From NCBI GenBank assembly GCA_026745465.1, contig JACYXH010000802.1, forward strand, positions 1,521,501 through 1,585,500: a stretch of DNA of 64,000 nt. The letters are read 5' to 3'. The notes beneath the pieces are model-generated. The model did no database searches. It saw only the letters and a program-made list of their open reading frames with translations, and was not told the origin of the DNA. Position numbers and translations under genes: made by a program. Position 1 is the first letter of the stretch; the number at the start of each line of letters is the position of its first letter. Shown piece after piece: positions 35,755-47,711 of the stretch. Source of the DNA: Lota lota. Its lineage: Eukaryota > Chordata > Actinopteri > Gadiformes > Lotidae.

Positions 35755-35940
35755 TGGACAGAGAGGGAGGGAGGGGCAGAGGGAAAGTGAGGAAGAGAGA
35801 GGGTGGGTGAGAGAGGAGAGTGAATGAGCAACTGAGGGAGGGAGAGTGAGGGGGAAAGCGAGGAAGAGAGGGAGGGCGGGAAAGAGGGAATTGGACAGAG
35901 AAGGAAAGAGGGAGGGAGGGAGAGAAAGGTGGGGGTTTTG
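35755..35940. repeat. Polypurine tract (GGGA/GAGA steps)
   Basis: About 185 bp of almost pure G/A on the + strand, the opposite strand asymmetry from the neighbouring 35432-35600 block. Confidence 0.8.
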
Positions 35941-35965
35941 AGGTGATTATGTTGGCGCGCTAAAG

Positions 35966-36546
35966 CAGAGTGGTTCTCTTGTATACTGGGGCTGGGTTCT
36001 ATAGCAGAGCAGTTCTCTTCTATACTGGGGCTGAGTTCTATAACATAGTGGTTCTCTTGTATACTGGGGCTGGGCTCTATAGCAGAGTGGTTCTCTTCTA
36101 TACTGGGGCTGAGTTCTATAACATAGTGGTTCTCTTCTATACTGGGGCTGGGCTCTATAGCAGAGTGGTTCTCTTCTATACTGGGGCTGAGTTCTATAAC
36201 ATAGTGGTTCTCTTGTATACTGGGGCTGGGCTCTATAGCAGAGTGGTTCTCTTCTATACTGGGGCTGAGTTCTATAACATAGTGGTTCTCTTCTATACTG
36301 GGGCTGGGCTCTATAGCAGAGTGGTTCTCTTCTATACTGGGGCTGGGCTCTATAGCAGAGTGGTTCTCTTCTATACTGGGGCTGGGCTCTATAGCAGAGT
36401 GGTTCTCTTCTATACTGGGGCTGGGCTCTATAGCAGAGTGGTTCTCTTCTATACTGGGGCTGGGCTCTATAGCAGAGTGGTTCTCTTCTATACTGGGGCT
36501 GGGCTCTATAGCAGAGTGGTTCTCTTCTATACTGGGGCTGGGTTCT
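35966..36546. repeat. 39-bp minisatellite, about 15 copies, with higher-order structure
   Basis: The 39-bp unit contains GTGGTTCTCTTCTATACTGG then GGCTGGGCTCTATAGCAGA. Units 2, 4, 6 and 8 are a B type (GAGTTCTATAACATA); units 1, 3, 5, 7 and 9-15 are A type (GGCTCTATAGCAGA or close). Several early A units have CTTGTATAC in place of CTTCTATAC. The first half therefore alternates A-B with a further 156-bp periodicity, while the second half is homogeneous A. Because 39 is a multiple of 3, long frames of 13-residue periods are open on both strands (up to 384 codons, minus); I regard these as artefacts. Confidence 0.97.
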
Positions 36547-36640
36547 TGGCTCTGTGCTGGTCGTTGGGCCCCAGTGAACCAGCGAGAGGTGGGGTGAAGG
36601 GGAAGAGTAAAAGAGGTGTGTGAGGAGGCGTTTAAGCTGG

Positions 36641-36782
<142 letters not shown>

Positions 36783-36899
36783 ATGGAGTCCTGAACAGGA
36801 CTGGCCAAGCGGCAGCCGGCCGATAACCTCTGGAAAGGACGTTGATGCTTCCTGTGCTGTAGTGTGTGTGTGCACACATTGCAGTGTAACAGAGTGCAA

Positions 36900-37124
36900 C
36901 CCGATTGGCCGGTCTGTTGGTTTTCAGGAAAGGTTAGCCGCTAGAGTAAATGGGCCAGCCTAGCATTTTCTTTTCTTCCTTTTCACTCTTTTCTTTTTTG
37001 CTTTTTTTCCGCTCGCGTTTCCCAGGGGCAGGGTATTATTTCACAATGATATATTAATCGTCTGTCCTGAAAAATACACTTATCCCCTGTAGGACAACTG
37101 CAGAACTGTAACTGATTTATTTTG
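36900..37124. other. Mixed stretch before the SINE
   Basis: T-rich around 36968-37008; nothing else recognised. Confidence 0.4.
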
Positions 37125-37272
37125 TGCTTTTTTTTATGGGCAGGAGAGTGGGCCGAACAAGAGAGGGAACGAAATGTAGCATATAGGACCACAGGTCGGA
37201 GTCGAAACCCAGGTCGCGCCGAGACATCTTGTCGTCTGCGTGATTAATGCGCTCGCCGGTTGAGTCGCTGCC
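37125..37272 (-). mobile_element. tRNA-derived SINE, second family
   Basis: On the minus strand it reads GCAGCGACTCAACCGGCGAG (A-box region), GGCGCGACCTGGGTTTCGAC (B-box region), then CCGACCTGTGGTCCTATATG and a pyrimidine-rich 3' part ending CCCATAAAAAAAAGCAC. This layout (B box, then 'gtggtcct', then CT-rich sequence and an A-rich tail) matches a widespread teleost SINE type and differs from family 1. It ends 45 bp before the exon candidate at 37318. Confidence 0.6.
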
Positions 37273-37317
37273 ACTGATTTATATTCACCGTTTTGTTTTC
37301 TGTTGTTTTCCTTTCAG

Positions 37318-37429
37318 ACGGCTTCCTGCGAACGGTCGAGGGAGAGACCCACCCACCAGGAATACATGGAGGGGCGGGGGAGGGGGTGGTGACCACAGCA
37401 ACAGTGCAGCGGGGTCAAAGTTCACGCAG
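37318..37429 (+). CDS. Candidate internal exon, unidentified gene
   Basis: A strong acceptor (pyrimidine-rich TTTTCTGTTGTTTTCCTTTC then AG at 37316-37317) precedes 112 bp, and a donor CGCAG|GTAGGA follows at 37430. Two frames are open: one gives RLPANGRGRDPPTRNTW then a Gly run and DHSNSAAGSKFTQ, ending on a codon boundary; the other gives GFLRTVEGETHPPGIHGG onwards. The first joins in phase with the candidate at 39989. Neither was recognised. It could equally be a non-coding 5' UTR exon or a chance splice pair. Confidence 0.35.
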
Positions 37430-37439
37430 GTAGGAAGAC

Positions 37440-38270
37440 GTTCACTCACGTCATTTTCTTTCGTTTCGATGACTCGGGGGGGGGGGGTGAATCCTCTGGT
37501 AGCTTCTTGAAGATGAAAATGACCCATGATGCCTTTCATCCATGTGCTACCGTTGAGGATGCCCGGGTCATGACCTCTGTATATTTCCTCTCGTCTCTCT
37601 TTCTTCATTTGAATCCCCCTGTCCAATCAAAAAAGGGTTACATATCCATCCCTAACCCACCACCTCTGCAGAATATCTTGATCTCATGACATTTTCGTTC
37701 CATTTTTATTCTGTTGTATAGTCGTTGTAATGAGTACATAGTGAAACCTTCTCTTGTGTCAATGAATGAAGGCATGAATCAACGTATCTTGATTCATGAT
37801 ACATTATTCAAGAATCATGAATTATTAAAAAGGGGAATGATCAGCGTTCAGCGTCATAGCTGGAGATGACAGGTGGTTGGTATTGAATGTAAAGACATGA
37901 CGACGTCAATCCCAGATCTAAAAGTAGAACCCCCACCACAACCCAACCCCCTGCTCTGTGTAGCTCACAGCTGATTGACTCCTCACACATCAAGAGTCTA
38001 TCTTCAACCTATGACCTCTAAGTGCACTAGTGCCCCTGCACCAACCTCTCCTCCATCCACCACTCCTCCTCCACCACTCCTCCCCCAATCTGCCTCCCAT
38101 GCACCCACTGCTGCCGTCATCCCTACCAGGGATTAAGAACAGGGGGGAGGTGGGGTGGGATGAGTCTAAATAAATAAATGAATAAAAGTGCAGGATAATC
38201 TTCGTGGGGGTGTTTGTGTGTGAGAACGATGAGCAGTGTAGACGCTTGGGAAACATCTGCCTTAAACATA
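37440..38270. other. Mixed stretch, nothing identified
   Basis: Contains G10 (near 37479-37488), a short inverted repeat CATGAATCAA / TTGATTCATG around 37772-37797 with a 6-nt spacer, and C-rich CCACTCCTCCTCC steps at 38045-38100. Confidence 0.4.
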
Positions 38271-38276
38271 CCGTGC

Positions 38277-38402
<126 letters not shown>

Positions 38403-38559
38403 GCGAGAAAGGAGGGATCAGCCAGAGCGATTAGCACACGGACATCAGAGCTGTAGAATGTGACAGCACATGAGTTCAGACACATGAACATATTGCCCCC
38501 TCCTCGCTTGTTTATCCTACTGCTGGCATCCCATAAACCCGGCTCTATATCGGTGGACT

Positions 38560-39335
38560 GAAGTCTGTCACTCCATCACTCATTCTCTTTCTCTGTGTCT
38601 CGTTCTCCCGCTTTCTTTCTGTCACTCTCTCTTTCTCTGCCTCTAGTTCTCTCTCTGTCTCTTTTTAGCCTTCAAATATATTTCAACTATATTTATTTAT
38701 TTGCATTGTTGGCCATGCCAAAATATAAAAAAGATAACAATATAATATACACAAATAAAAGTAATCTTGAATAAAATAAAGCATCGTCAAACATGCTCTC
38801 TCGCCCGCTCGCTCTTGGTCTCTGTCTCTCTCCCCTACACATGGTCAAAACATGGTGCAGCAGTTAAACAGACCCACTTGCAGTCAGAATGGATCAGTTG
38901 GTGGTCGGACCAGTTTTGAGTGGTCGGTCAACATGTGCATAATGCAATGGTTTTTTTTAACAAGGGTTTGGTTCTTCTATGAAACTTGTGCAAACGTGCA
39001 GGAGGCATGTGGTTTCCTGCCCTCGTTGATTCATTTCCAAACGTCCATGTCTGCTGGGGTGAACCCAAATTATCTCAGAACTGGAGTCACAGAAAGGGAG
39101 GAGGTGATGGAGAGAGGGAGTAGGGGAGAGAGTCAGAGAGAAGTGGTCGATGAATTGGCATGAGGATGCTGAATCGGCAGGTCTGAGCTGGTGCCACACG
39201 GCATTCACCCGACAAAGGGAGAGTTCCAGTTCTCACGGATTATTTTACACCACAGGAATTATCTTCCCCTTCCAGCACTGCTCTCTTACCGTTCCCCTCT
39301 GCTTCCTTTTATTCCTCACTTCTGTTTTAACATTT
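38560..39335. other. Mixed stretch, nothing identified
   Basis: CT-rich at 38576-38665, AT-rich at 38670-38785, then balanced sequence. No exon, RNA gene or mobile element seen. Confidence 0.4.
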
Positions 39336-39340
39336 AACCC

Positions 39341-39483
<143 letters not shown>

Positions 39484-39599
39484 CCTCCCCCTCCCCGCGC
39501 TCTCCCATGCCTGTTAAGTTTACTTGAATACATTGTGTTTATGTGTTGGAGCAAAAGGAAAATGGTTCATTACAATTGCCAGCCTCCATCTCGTTTCAT

Positions 39600-39960
39600 C
39601 TGTGTGTACAACACTGCCATATGTGTATACACGTGTGTATGTGTCGGTGTGTGTGTGTAGGTGGGTGGGTGTGAGAGAGGGACACACAGGGACATAGAGA
39701 GAGTGTGAGTCTCTATGTTCATTGGGTTCCTCAAACCCACAAGAGGCGGCGAGAAGGCATTGTGAGAACATTAAAAAGTTTTATTTTATTTTCCCTGGCT
39801 GTGTGTGTGTTGTGGTCTCTTTCATGCGGCCCTCTCTCTTCTCCTCTCTCCTCTCCTCTCTTTCACTCTTTCTCTCTGCCTCTTTCTCTACCCTCTCTTT
39901 CTCGCGCCCTCCTCTCTCTCTCTCTTGTGTACACAGACTAGCGTTATTCTTTTTATTTCA
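39600..39960. other. GT-rich then pyrimidine-rich stretch
   Basis: GT-rich at 39600-39680. From 39820 to 39925 the sequence is pyrimidine-rich (CTCTCCTCTCCTCTC), leading into the acceptor-like ends of the next exon candidate. Confidence 0.6.
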
Positions 39961-39988
39961 AGCGCGCTGCATAAAGCATCTCTCACAG

Positions 39989-40078
39989 GAGACGGCAGGG
40001 GAATCAAGCGACGAGTGGGAGGATGAGAGGCAACACAGTCCTCTTCCTCCTCCTCCTCCTCCTCCTCCTCTAACTCAG
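39989..40078 (+). CDS. Candidate internal exon with acidic and polyproline segment
   Basis: Bounded by CTCTCACAG (acceptor at 39987-39988) and CTCAG|GTACTG (donor at 40079). The 90 bp encode 30 codons, open in phase 0: ETAGESSDEWEDERQHS, then L and a run of eight P coded by (CCT)n, then LTQ. The acidic, non-repetitive first half is the most protein-like sequence in the window. An alternative start after TTTATTTCAAG (39963) extends it upstream. Against it, the CT-rich tract plus CTAACTCAG could itself act as an acceptor, making this intron sequence. No gene is recognised. Confidence 0.35.
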
Positions 40079-40079
40079 G

Positions 40080-40468
40080 TACTGTTTGGTGCAGGTTACG
40101 TCATGGTTACATCCTTCTCTGTACCTGACATGGCCTGTAGGCCACCTGTACAGCTGGGAGAATCCTTAAACAGAACAACACAGCTCCAACAACACCTCGG
40201 CATCGGATAGCGCACTCCGCTACAAGAGCTTTTTTGGATCAGGGAAACCTTGTTGGGTTTCTGGCTTCCGCAGACATACTGATGTGTTGAAGCAGTAGTT
40301 CTCAATTGAATATAGATTTGATTTGAAAACGTAATTGTTCATGCATAGTGACAGAAAATGACACTTGAGATTGAAGGTTTTTATGAAATGCAGTGAGGTG
40401 AAGTACATTAAGGAGTATGTATTTTATTTTTTGTTAAGGATGAGTGAGAATAAAGGATGTCAGTGTGC

Positions 40469-40473
<5 letters not shown>
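40080..40473. other. Mixed stretch, nothing identified
   Basis: Open frame continues past the donor at 40079 to about 40210, without recognisable content; the remainder is AT-rich. Confidence 0.35.

Positions 40474-40551
<78 letters not shown>
40474..40551. repeat. (TA)n microsatellite, 39 units
   Basis: Uninterrupted TA array, the only long one in the window and a likely site of DNA unwinding or cruciform formation. Confidence 0.99.
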
Positions 40552-40553
<2 letters not shown>

Positions 40554-40689
40554 CTCTATCATACACACACTTCACATACAGACCCTCCTTAGGAAGGAGT
40601 TTATTCATTCAAGCCACGACACAAATCTCACTGCACCTAATAGACACTTGTGTCGTGTTCACGGTGTGTGTAACCCCTAAGGCCCAGAG

Positions 40690-41098
40690 ATTCTCATGGA
40701 AAGGCCCGAACGATGGCGTAACTCCGCCACGTCGCAAACACGGCCTATCAATGGAAACTCGTTGCGTTTCCTCGCAGCCGTAATTCGCTCGGCCCCAGCG
40801 ACGTTGCGTGCCTGGCATCATTGATTTAATCTCGGAATGATGTCAGGCCCGCGGGATCCATCTTTTATTTTCCTTGGCTCGCGCCGTGACATCATCCATC
40901 ACCGCCGCGGCCCGACGTTGTCAATTACGGCGAGGAAAACAAGCGTGTTAGGGGCCTGAGTGGGGCCACGGCGGCGGTTGTGACACGGCTGTGTTATACG
41001 ATTACACAACCTGTTGGTCGCCTGCTGGCCGTCAGCCTGTCAGTGGCGGCTGATGAATGGCTGTAATCTGGCGGGCGTCACAACAACGCGATGTGTAG
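40690..41098. promoter_or_regulatory. CpG-dense island
   Basis: About 400 bp with many CpGs (for example CGTAACTCCGCCACGTCGC, GACGTTGCG, CGCCGCGGCCCGACG), unlike the surrounding CpG-poor DNA. It holds CRE-like TGACATCA and homeodomain-like TGTCAATTACGG. No exon was found. It could be an alternative promoter or an unmethylated enhancer. It ends at a 186-bp CA array. Confidence 0.4.
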
Positions 41099-41233
41099 GT
41101 GTACGCACACACACCCACACGGACAGTAGTATGCATATTAGTGCAAGGAAAAGCATGCAAACACATGCACAACACAAACAAATGCACATACGTGCACACA
41201 AAAGTGAACCGCACACAAATACGAATGCTCATT

Positions 41234-41421
<188 letters not shown>

Positions 41422-41429
41422 TCTTCATT

Positions 41430-42055
41430 AATACTCAAACCTGGTCTCCATTGCCAACATTGAAGAAAGTTAAGGAAAACCAATCATTTATGTTGACCGA
41501 TATCCTGTCTGTCATGGAAGGAGTCCTATTAGCCATCAGCTCCTCCTGATTAAAGGGAAGGACGACAAGTAGAAGAAAAAAAAATCTCAAAAACAAAACA
41601 AGAGGAGGTCTGGACTAAGAGGGGGAGAAGTAAAGAGTTTATAAGAATGAGGTTTCCATTACGCCCGACATGTGTTTTTTGTTTAGATGCTCGCCCATCT
41701 GTGGCCAATTTGCATCGACGGGGAGATGAAGAATGCAGGCAACTCTCGCTAAAGTAGGAGAACAATAAGAGGCAGATGCTGGCGGGGAGTGGAGAGCGCC
41801 TTCACTCAGAGAGAGAGAGGGAGAGAGAGAGATTTTCTTGCTCTTCTTGGGTGGATAGTATATAAAGTGTATGAAGGGGCTGATTACCCCTCTATCTTTC
41901 TCTCACCCAGTCAGAAAACACGCCATCCCAAGCCCTTACCAACCACTCAACACCCGCCCTTAACAAACACATCTGATGATTCTCCTAGAGAGGGTGTTCA
42001 CTAAGGAGGGCTTACAATTAGATTCCTCCAAAGATGTTTTTCAAGTGAGTTGTTC
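41430..42055. other. Mixed stretch, nothing identified
   Basis: Balanced sequence with a short GA run at 41808-41831. No exon or element identified. Confidence 0.4.
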
Positions 42056-42057
42056 TC

Positions 42058-42195
<138 letters not shown>

Positions 42196-42199
42196 AAAA

Positions 42200-43595
42200 A
42201 GTGTATATATATATAGAGAGAGATGTACAATTTCCAAGTTGTGTTTTCTTGAATTGAATGACACGCAGTCATGTAAGGTATTTGTTATCATTTGTTCTGC
42301 GGTTGTCTTGCTCTGAAAGGAGGACTAAGTGTTTTTCTTCAGTAGTGCTCTGTGCAGTGGCAGAACCTGTGATCCTTCTTTGTTTAGCTGTTTTCCTCTG
42401 TTGGTTAACCCGTAGGGTACCATAAGTACTGTGCTGTTTGTAGCTCCTTATTTTGCCTTGATATACCAATCGTACCACCTGACCCTGTATGGGTGGAGCC
42501 AAGTGATATTACAGACTTTTGATTGGTCGGACGCAATCCTTTGAACATTCTGTGACTAGGCTAGATGTTACTGTTATTTTTTGAATACCTCCGCTTAATA
42601 CAATCCTAGTAGAGTCTTTGATAAGCTTGTAATCTTGCATGACTTAACAGCAACAAGCGCAATGTACCACACCCTCGCTTTTGTCTGGTATAAACAGTAG
42701 CTGGGCCTCCTTGGAAAGAGAGGGCTTGTGGCTGGGGGTGGTAGTGGTGGTGCTATACACATTGATTTTCCTCCGATGTTTCCTCAGAACTGGGAGGAAA
42801 TGAAAGTGAAACTGAGAAAAAGTATGGAGAACTAAAACAAAAGAAACTGAAGAATCAACGCTACAAAAATCATACCAGAATCTGCTAAAATATTTCCCAG
42901 GAACAGTCCAACTCGGTTATTAAGTTACGGGGAGAACATTGTAGAGAACATTATTCCTGACTTTATTAGTACAGGATATCCCGCCACTGGTTGTACGAAA
43001 CGTTAAAAGATGAATAAATAATGAAAGTACTTCCTGGTTTATAAATCCTGGCTTTTATATATATTTGTAAGAATGTGCTATCGTTTCACAAAAGAAGTAA
43101 CAAAAAGTTACAGAGTAGCTTTATTAACGCTTTATAAAGCAATCTCGAAGACACACCGATGTTGAGGCGTTTCAAATTACTCCTCCATCAGATGTGCCAG
43201 CGTTTCAGTGGCGGAGCACACAGAGCTGGGCTGCACCTGCTCTCTGGGTGTGTGTGTGTGTGTGTCGTTGTGTTTGCATTGGGGTATGGGCCTATCTCCT
43301 CATCTATACTTCATGTGGTGATTCTGACTATTTGTCTCATTTTGTGTATGTGTGTATATGTGTGCACTTGCCTATGCATCTTTTGGATTACACTGTGGTA
43401 TGTGTCTGCATCTCCTCATCTATATGTCACTGTGCGTGCGTGCACTGTATGTGTGTGTGGGTCTGACAGCTTGAGTTTCTCTCAACTTGAAATGCAACAC
43501 CTGCAGATGTGTGTAGTAAACTACAGCCTCCAGCTCCATTCCCGTTCTTTGCCGTTCAGGGGGGACCAATGAAACACAAGCAATTTACCAAGCTC
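42200..43595. other. Repeat-poor stretch, nothing identified
   Basis: About 1.4 kb with only a short GT run at 43249-43265 and GT-rich degenerate sequence to 43460. No splice-bounded exon was recognised. Confidence 0.4.
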
Positions 43596-43597
43596 AC

Positions 43598-43838
<241 letters not shown>

Positions 43839-44300
43839 CAAGAGGAAGTATGTTTGTGTGTGTGTGTATGAGACCGAATGACATTATATGTGTGTGCGTT
43901 TACGAGTTATAGAGAGAACGAGGCGGAGAGAAAAGGCATTCTAGAGATTGTTTGTGTGTATTATTTAGAGAGAATGAATGAGCATGTGTTGGACAGACGA
44001 ATGAGTTGGATAGAGAGAACAAGTGGGACGAGTACGAGAGAGTGTGTGAGAAGTTGTGTATTTTGTTGTGTGTATGAGAGCGAGAAGAAGAGATGGGGTG
44101 TGTGTTTTTGTGTGTATGTTTTTTAACCAGACATTTACACGTAAACCCTTATGTCATGAGAGAGAGAGAGAGAGAAAATACCTGGGTCGTTGGTCGCTGA
44201 CAACCTGTTGACACAGACATATTTATGTGTATAGCTTACACACACACACAAGTGGTTTCTTGTTCCCGCTGGGAGATACCAGAGCTGAAGTTATTCTCTG

Positions 44301-44318
44301 CCCCCCCCCCCCCCCCCC
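44301..44318. repeat. Poly(C) run, 18 nt
   Basis: 18 consecutive C followed by ACACAC. Confidence 0.95.
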
Positions 44319-44633
44319 ACACACTCCCCGCGTTTAATTAGGAACGGCTGTGTGTGAGAGAGCGAACGGACAGACCGAGAGACACCAGCAGACAGGGAGA
44401 GAGAGAGGGAAAAAGAGACAGTCAACACATGGAAGTATGATCATACTGGATCCTCGCAGGGCTAATTCTGGACAAGCGGTGGAAGGGCGAACCATGTGAC
44501 CCCACGATTGGCTCCATGAAAGGCGATCCCCAATCATCTCACCCCCACCTCCCAGAATGGCAAGTGTTTGTGCTGTAGAGTGGTGTATTTTAATTCCTCC
44601 TCTAGTCATACTATACTATATATACTATGGAGT

Positions 44634-44762
44634 GTAGGACAGCGTAGTGGTTAGGGTTTTGGACTCCCAAAAGCCAAAGAGGTTCTAGGTTCGAATCCCA
44701 ATGTCCATAGCCTGTAGGCAAAAATAAAAGTAGCTTTGGATAAAGACGTCTGTTGAATGATT
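44634..44762 (+). mobile_element. tRNA-derived SINE (family 1), internally deleted
   Basis: It has the best-preserved promoter of the family: GCGTAGTGGTTAGGG (A-box region) and GGTTCGAATCC (44688-44698, a perfect B box). The body is shortened from GTAGGCA straight to AAAAGTAGCTTTGGATAAAG, so about 70 bp of the middle are missing, then it ends TCTGTTGAATGA. Confidence 0.8.
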
Positions 44763-44769
44763 TGATAGA

Positions 44770-45020
44770 ACAAAGAAATGGTCCTGCTACAACTATACTA
44801 TGGGAAAACCAATGAATGTGCATATTTTTTAACTGAACTTTATTCCACCTCAATGCGGACACTCCACCCACACACACATTGTGTGTGGGCACCCCCTCCC
44901 TTGCACTCCCTCCCCCGATCTAGATTGGAAGTGGATGGATAAGGGAATTGACCGCCATTGGCCACTGTGGCAATGATAGCTTCTCATACTATAACCAGAC
45001 AGAAAACATATCTAGATTAT
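44770..45020. other. Mixed stretch, nothing identified
   Basis: Contains a short CA/TG inverted repeat (CCCACACACA / TGTGTGTGGG) around 44867-44889. Confidence 0.4.
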
Positions 45021-45027
45021 GTAGAAA

Positions 45028-45400
45028 ATAGGGGTGTAAGAAATACATAAATTCACATTACAATTGTAATTATTTCTTCTGTGATTAATTATGATTCACA
45101 CCTTTTCGCCTTTTGTCTTAAGTTTGCCTTTGTGTGTTTAAATTACTGCTTAGTTTAACAGTTTTTCAAATATAAACTATATTAATCGTATACACACTTT
45201 ACTCTGCTTTCATGCCACAATTTTCCCCACCACCTTTCTTATCTCACAGCGGGCTGGAGTAGATCCTGAAATTACCGGATCTACTGAATCAAGAATTGAT
45301 TTTTGAATCGGGAATTGCTTTGAATCGAGAATAGATTTTTAATTTAATTGTGACCCCAAGAATTTAAATTGAATCGAATCACGGGACACCGAAAAATTCG
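45028..45400. mobile_element. Possible degraded hAT-like DNA element
   Basis: It opens TAGGGGTGTAAGAAATACA and carries repeated TGAATCGAGAATAGATTTTT and TTGAATCGAATCACGGGACA motifs near its end, a layout I associate with teleost hAT-type repeats. No matching inverted end was found, so the right boundary is unclear. Confidence 0.35.
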
Positions 45401-45409
45401 ACGCAAGTA

Positions 45410-46440
45410 GAAAAGACGACATACTATAGAACGTAACAGAAGAAAGAATGGAACACAGGAAAATAAAGAAAATAATTTTTGTCAGAGGAACGATAGTGTG
45501 TTCATGAGACAGAGAGAGGAACAAGTGTGTTCATGAGAGAGACAGACAGAAAGAGAGAGATGAACGAGTGTTCATTAGACACAAAAAAGAGAGAGACATG
45601 GAAAATGAGAGAGCAGCATAAGGAGACCAGCAGCTGTCTTGAATGCTCCTGTTCTCTGTCATTACGTTGTGATTCTGTCTTTGTTTAGACTCCTCGCCCT
45701 CAGCTGTTAGCTACGCGGCCCTTTTCTTTCCCTTTCCTTGAAACAGGAGCGCTTTTCCTTGAAACATTGGAGCATGTGCCTTTCACACCAACAAAAAACT
45801 AAACCAACCTAATCCTGCCTCGAACAGGGAAACCGGGACAATATGCAGTTTGATTGAGTGCAATCTCTGTTGTTTGAACACTGCAGTTTGTTGACAAACA
45901 CATATTTTGACTTGGCTTAGGCATGGTGGTTCTATTACCGCAAAGCACGCAATTGGAATGCTATGATAATGGCCGCCCGTTGCGTAAATGCTAATAAAAG
46001 CTATAGTGGAAAACCTATTGTGTTTTGAAAATAATGTTGTTTTAAGGAAACATTTCCGTACTTTCCTCATGATTGCAAACGTAACATTTGAGAACAACAT
46101 CTACTTAGCTGCCCGTGTGTGTTGGTAAACCAATCCCCCGGGACCTTAAAGAACTTGTATCAACTCACTTTACCACAGTGCTCTCCAGTCCACGGTGACT
46201 CTGTGATAGCCCTGGCAACAGGTTGAGTGTGTCTGATCTGCCAAGTGATGCCATCTCACCAGCTCCAAATCCACTACTGTGACTGTAAGCTCTTCCTGAC
46301 CCCTGCAGACTCCTCAGAGCACCATAACCCTATAGTCCATAAAAACACACTTGGTACTCATTATGTTAACACAGCTACCTCATTATGTAACCAGAGCTGC
46401 CAACCTACACGGGCAGACTTATGTATGTGTGTTTTTGTAT
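45410..46440. other. Mixed stretch, nothing identified
   Basis: GA-rich degenerate sequence at 45500-45620, then balanced AT-leaning DNA without arrays. No gene was recognised. Confidence 0.4.
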
Positions 46441-46534
46441 GTCATGTACTAAGAGAGAGAGTGTGTGTGTGTGTGTGTGAGATCATTCTGCAGCTGCAAC
46501 TTTTTCATTTATTTCCTCTTACACTTTGTCTATA

Positions 46535-46650
46535 TCACTTTCTCTCTCTCCTGCCGTCTCTCATACTTTCTCATGTCCTCTTTCTTACTCTCTCTTCTCC
46601 CCTCTCTCTCCCTCCTGCCGTCTCTCTTCTCGCTCTCCCCGTCTATCTTC

Positions 46651-46729
<79 letters not shown>

Positions 46730-46765
46730 CATCTGTCCCTCATCCCCTCCATCTCTTCTTTTGTC

Positions 46766-46802
<37 letters not shown>

Positions 46803-46978
46803 GTCTGTGTCTCGCTCTCTCTCTCCCTCTCTGTCCCTCATTCTCTTGCTCTCTCGCTCTCTCCTGCTCTGTCCCTCATCCCCTCTCTTTCTCTTTCTCT
46901 CACTCTGTCTCTCGCTCTGTCTCTCGCTCACTCTGTCTCTCGCTTTGTCTCTCTCTCTTCGTCTCTGTCTCTGCAGTA
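46535..46978. repeat. Pyrimidine-rich tract with (CT)n and (TGTC)n
   Basis: About 440 bp: CTCTC-rich lead, about 37 pure CT units (46654-46727), about nine TGTC units (46766-46799), then degenerate TCTCGCTCTG steps ending in CTCTGTCTCTGCAG, an acceptor-like end. No donor-bounded exon follows convincingly. Confidence 0.9.
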
Positions 46979-47095
46979 ACTCACCAGTATGCTCACTACC
47001 TCTGCAGGCATTTCCGGTGCGCTAACAAAGCACGTCCTGACTGATGAAATGGAGGGGAAACAGTCTTTGTGCAACGGTGGTGGTGTGGACTGCTG

Positions 47096-47111
47096 CCCCC
47101 CCCCCCCCCCC
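47096..47111. repeat. Poly(C) run, 16 nt
   Basis: 16 consecutive C. Confidence 0.95.
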
Positions 47112-47483
47112 TTTCCCTGCATGTGCTTTTGAAGTTGACCCCGGTCAACACAGCTTTGGTTACAATAAAAATAATTCACTCCTCACCCTGAGGGATACAC
47201 CCTCTTATAATAAAGCTTTTAGCCCTTCAAGCCCACGGGAGATAACGATGTGCCTTTTACCAAAAGAAAAGACAAGAGATCAGGTTTAATGAGGTGATCT
47301 TATACCTGTCTCATAGGATATACACCGCCACCACCGCCGTGGTTTAGTAGACAGGGCTTGTTAAGCACAGTCCACGTCTTGTGGTCCTTCCTTCCTCTGT
47401 CGCTGTCGTCCAACAGGAAGTGTGTGTCTGTAAAGAGCCAATGCACAAAGGCCGCCCTCACAATAACTGCCAAACATTTAAAA

Positions 47484-47556
47484 AACGTTATTGTAAGTCG
47501 CTTTGGAATAAAGCGTTTGCTAAATGCCATAAATGTAAATGCAAATGTAAAAACAC
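47484..47556 (+). mobile_element. SINE/LINE tail fragment (family 1 tail)
   Basis: TTGTAAGTCGCTTTGGAATA then AAGCGTTTGCTAAATGCCAT and (AAATGT)n match the 3' end of the SINE family, including a short simple-repeat tail. The tRNA-like head is absent, so this may be a 5'-truncated copy of the partner LINE or SINE. Confidence 0.6.
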
Positions 47557-47711
47557 ACGCCCTCTATTATTTTCAAAGTCACCTCACATCACAGTAGTGG
47601 TTTTTCCCTCCCACAAACACACGTTGAAGGAATGTCTCCTCTACTATTTAATTTTTTTCGAGAATACGGGAAAAGTTAGCAGTGTATTTGTTTTTAGAAT
47701 ACAGTTGGTTC

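Noticed and set aside
35966-36546. CRISPR-array-like regular repeat
   Set aside because: The units are directly tandem with no unique spacers, there is no cas gene, and the DNA is eukaryotic.
44634-44762. Functional tRNA gene (perfect B box, A-box-like start)
   Set aside because: The cloverleaf is not maintained and the SINE body and tail follow; the same pattern recurs in the other copies.
46975-47040. Exon after CTCTGTCTCTGCAG
   Set aside because: The acceptor is supplied by the CT microsatellite; the frame stays short and no donor of quality follows.
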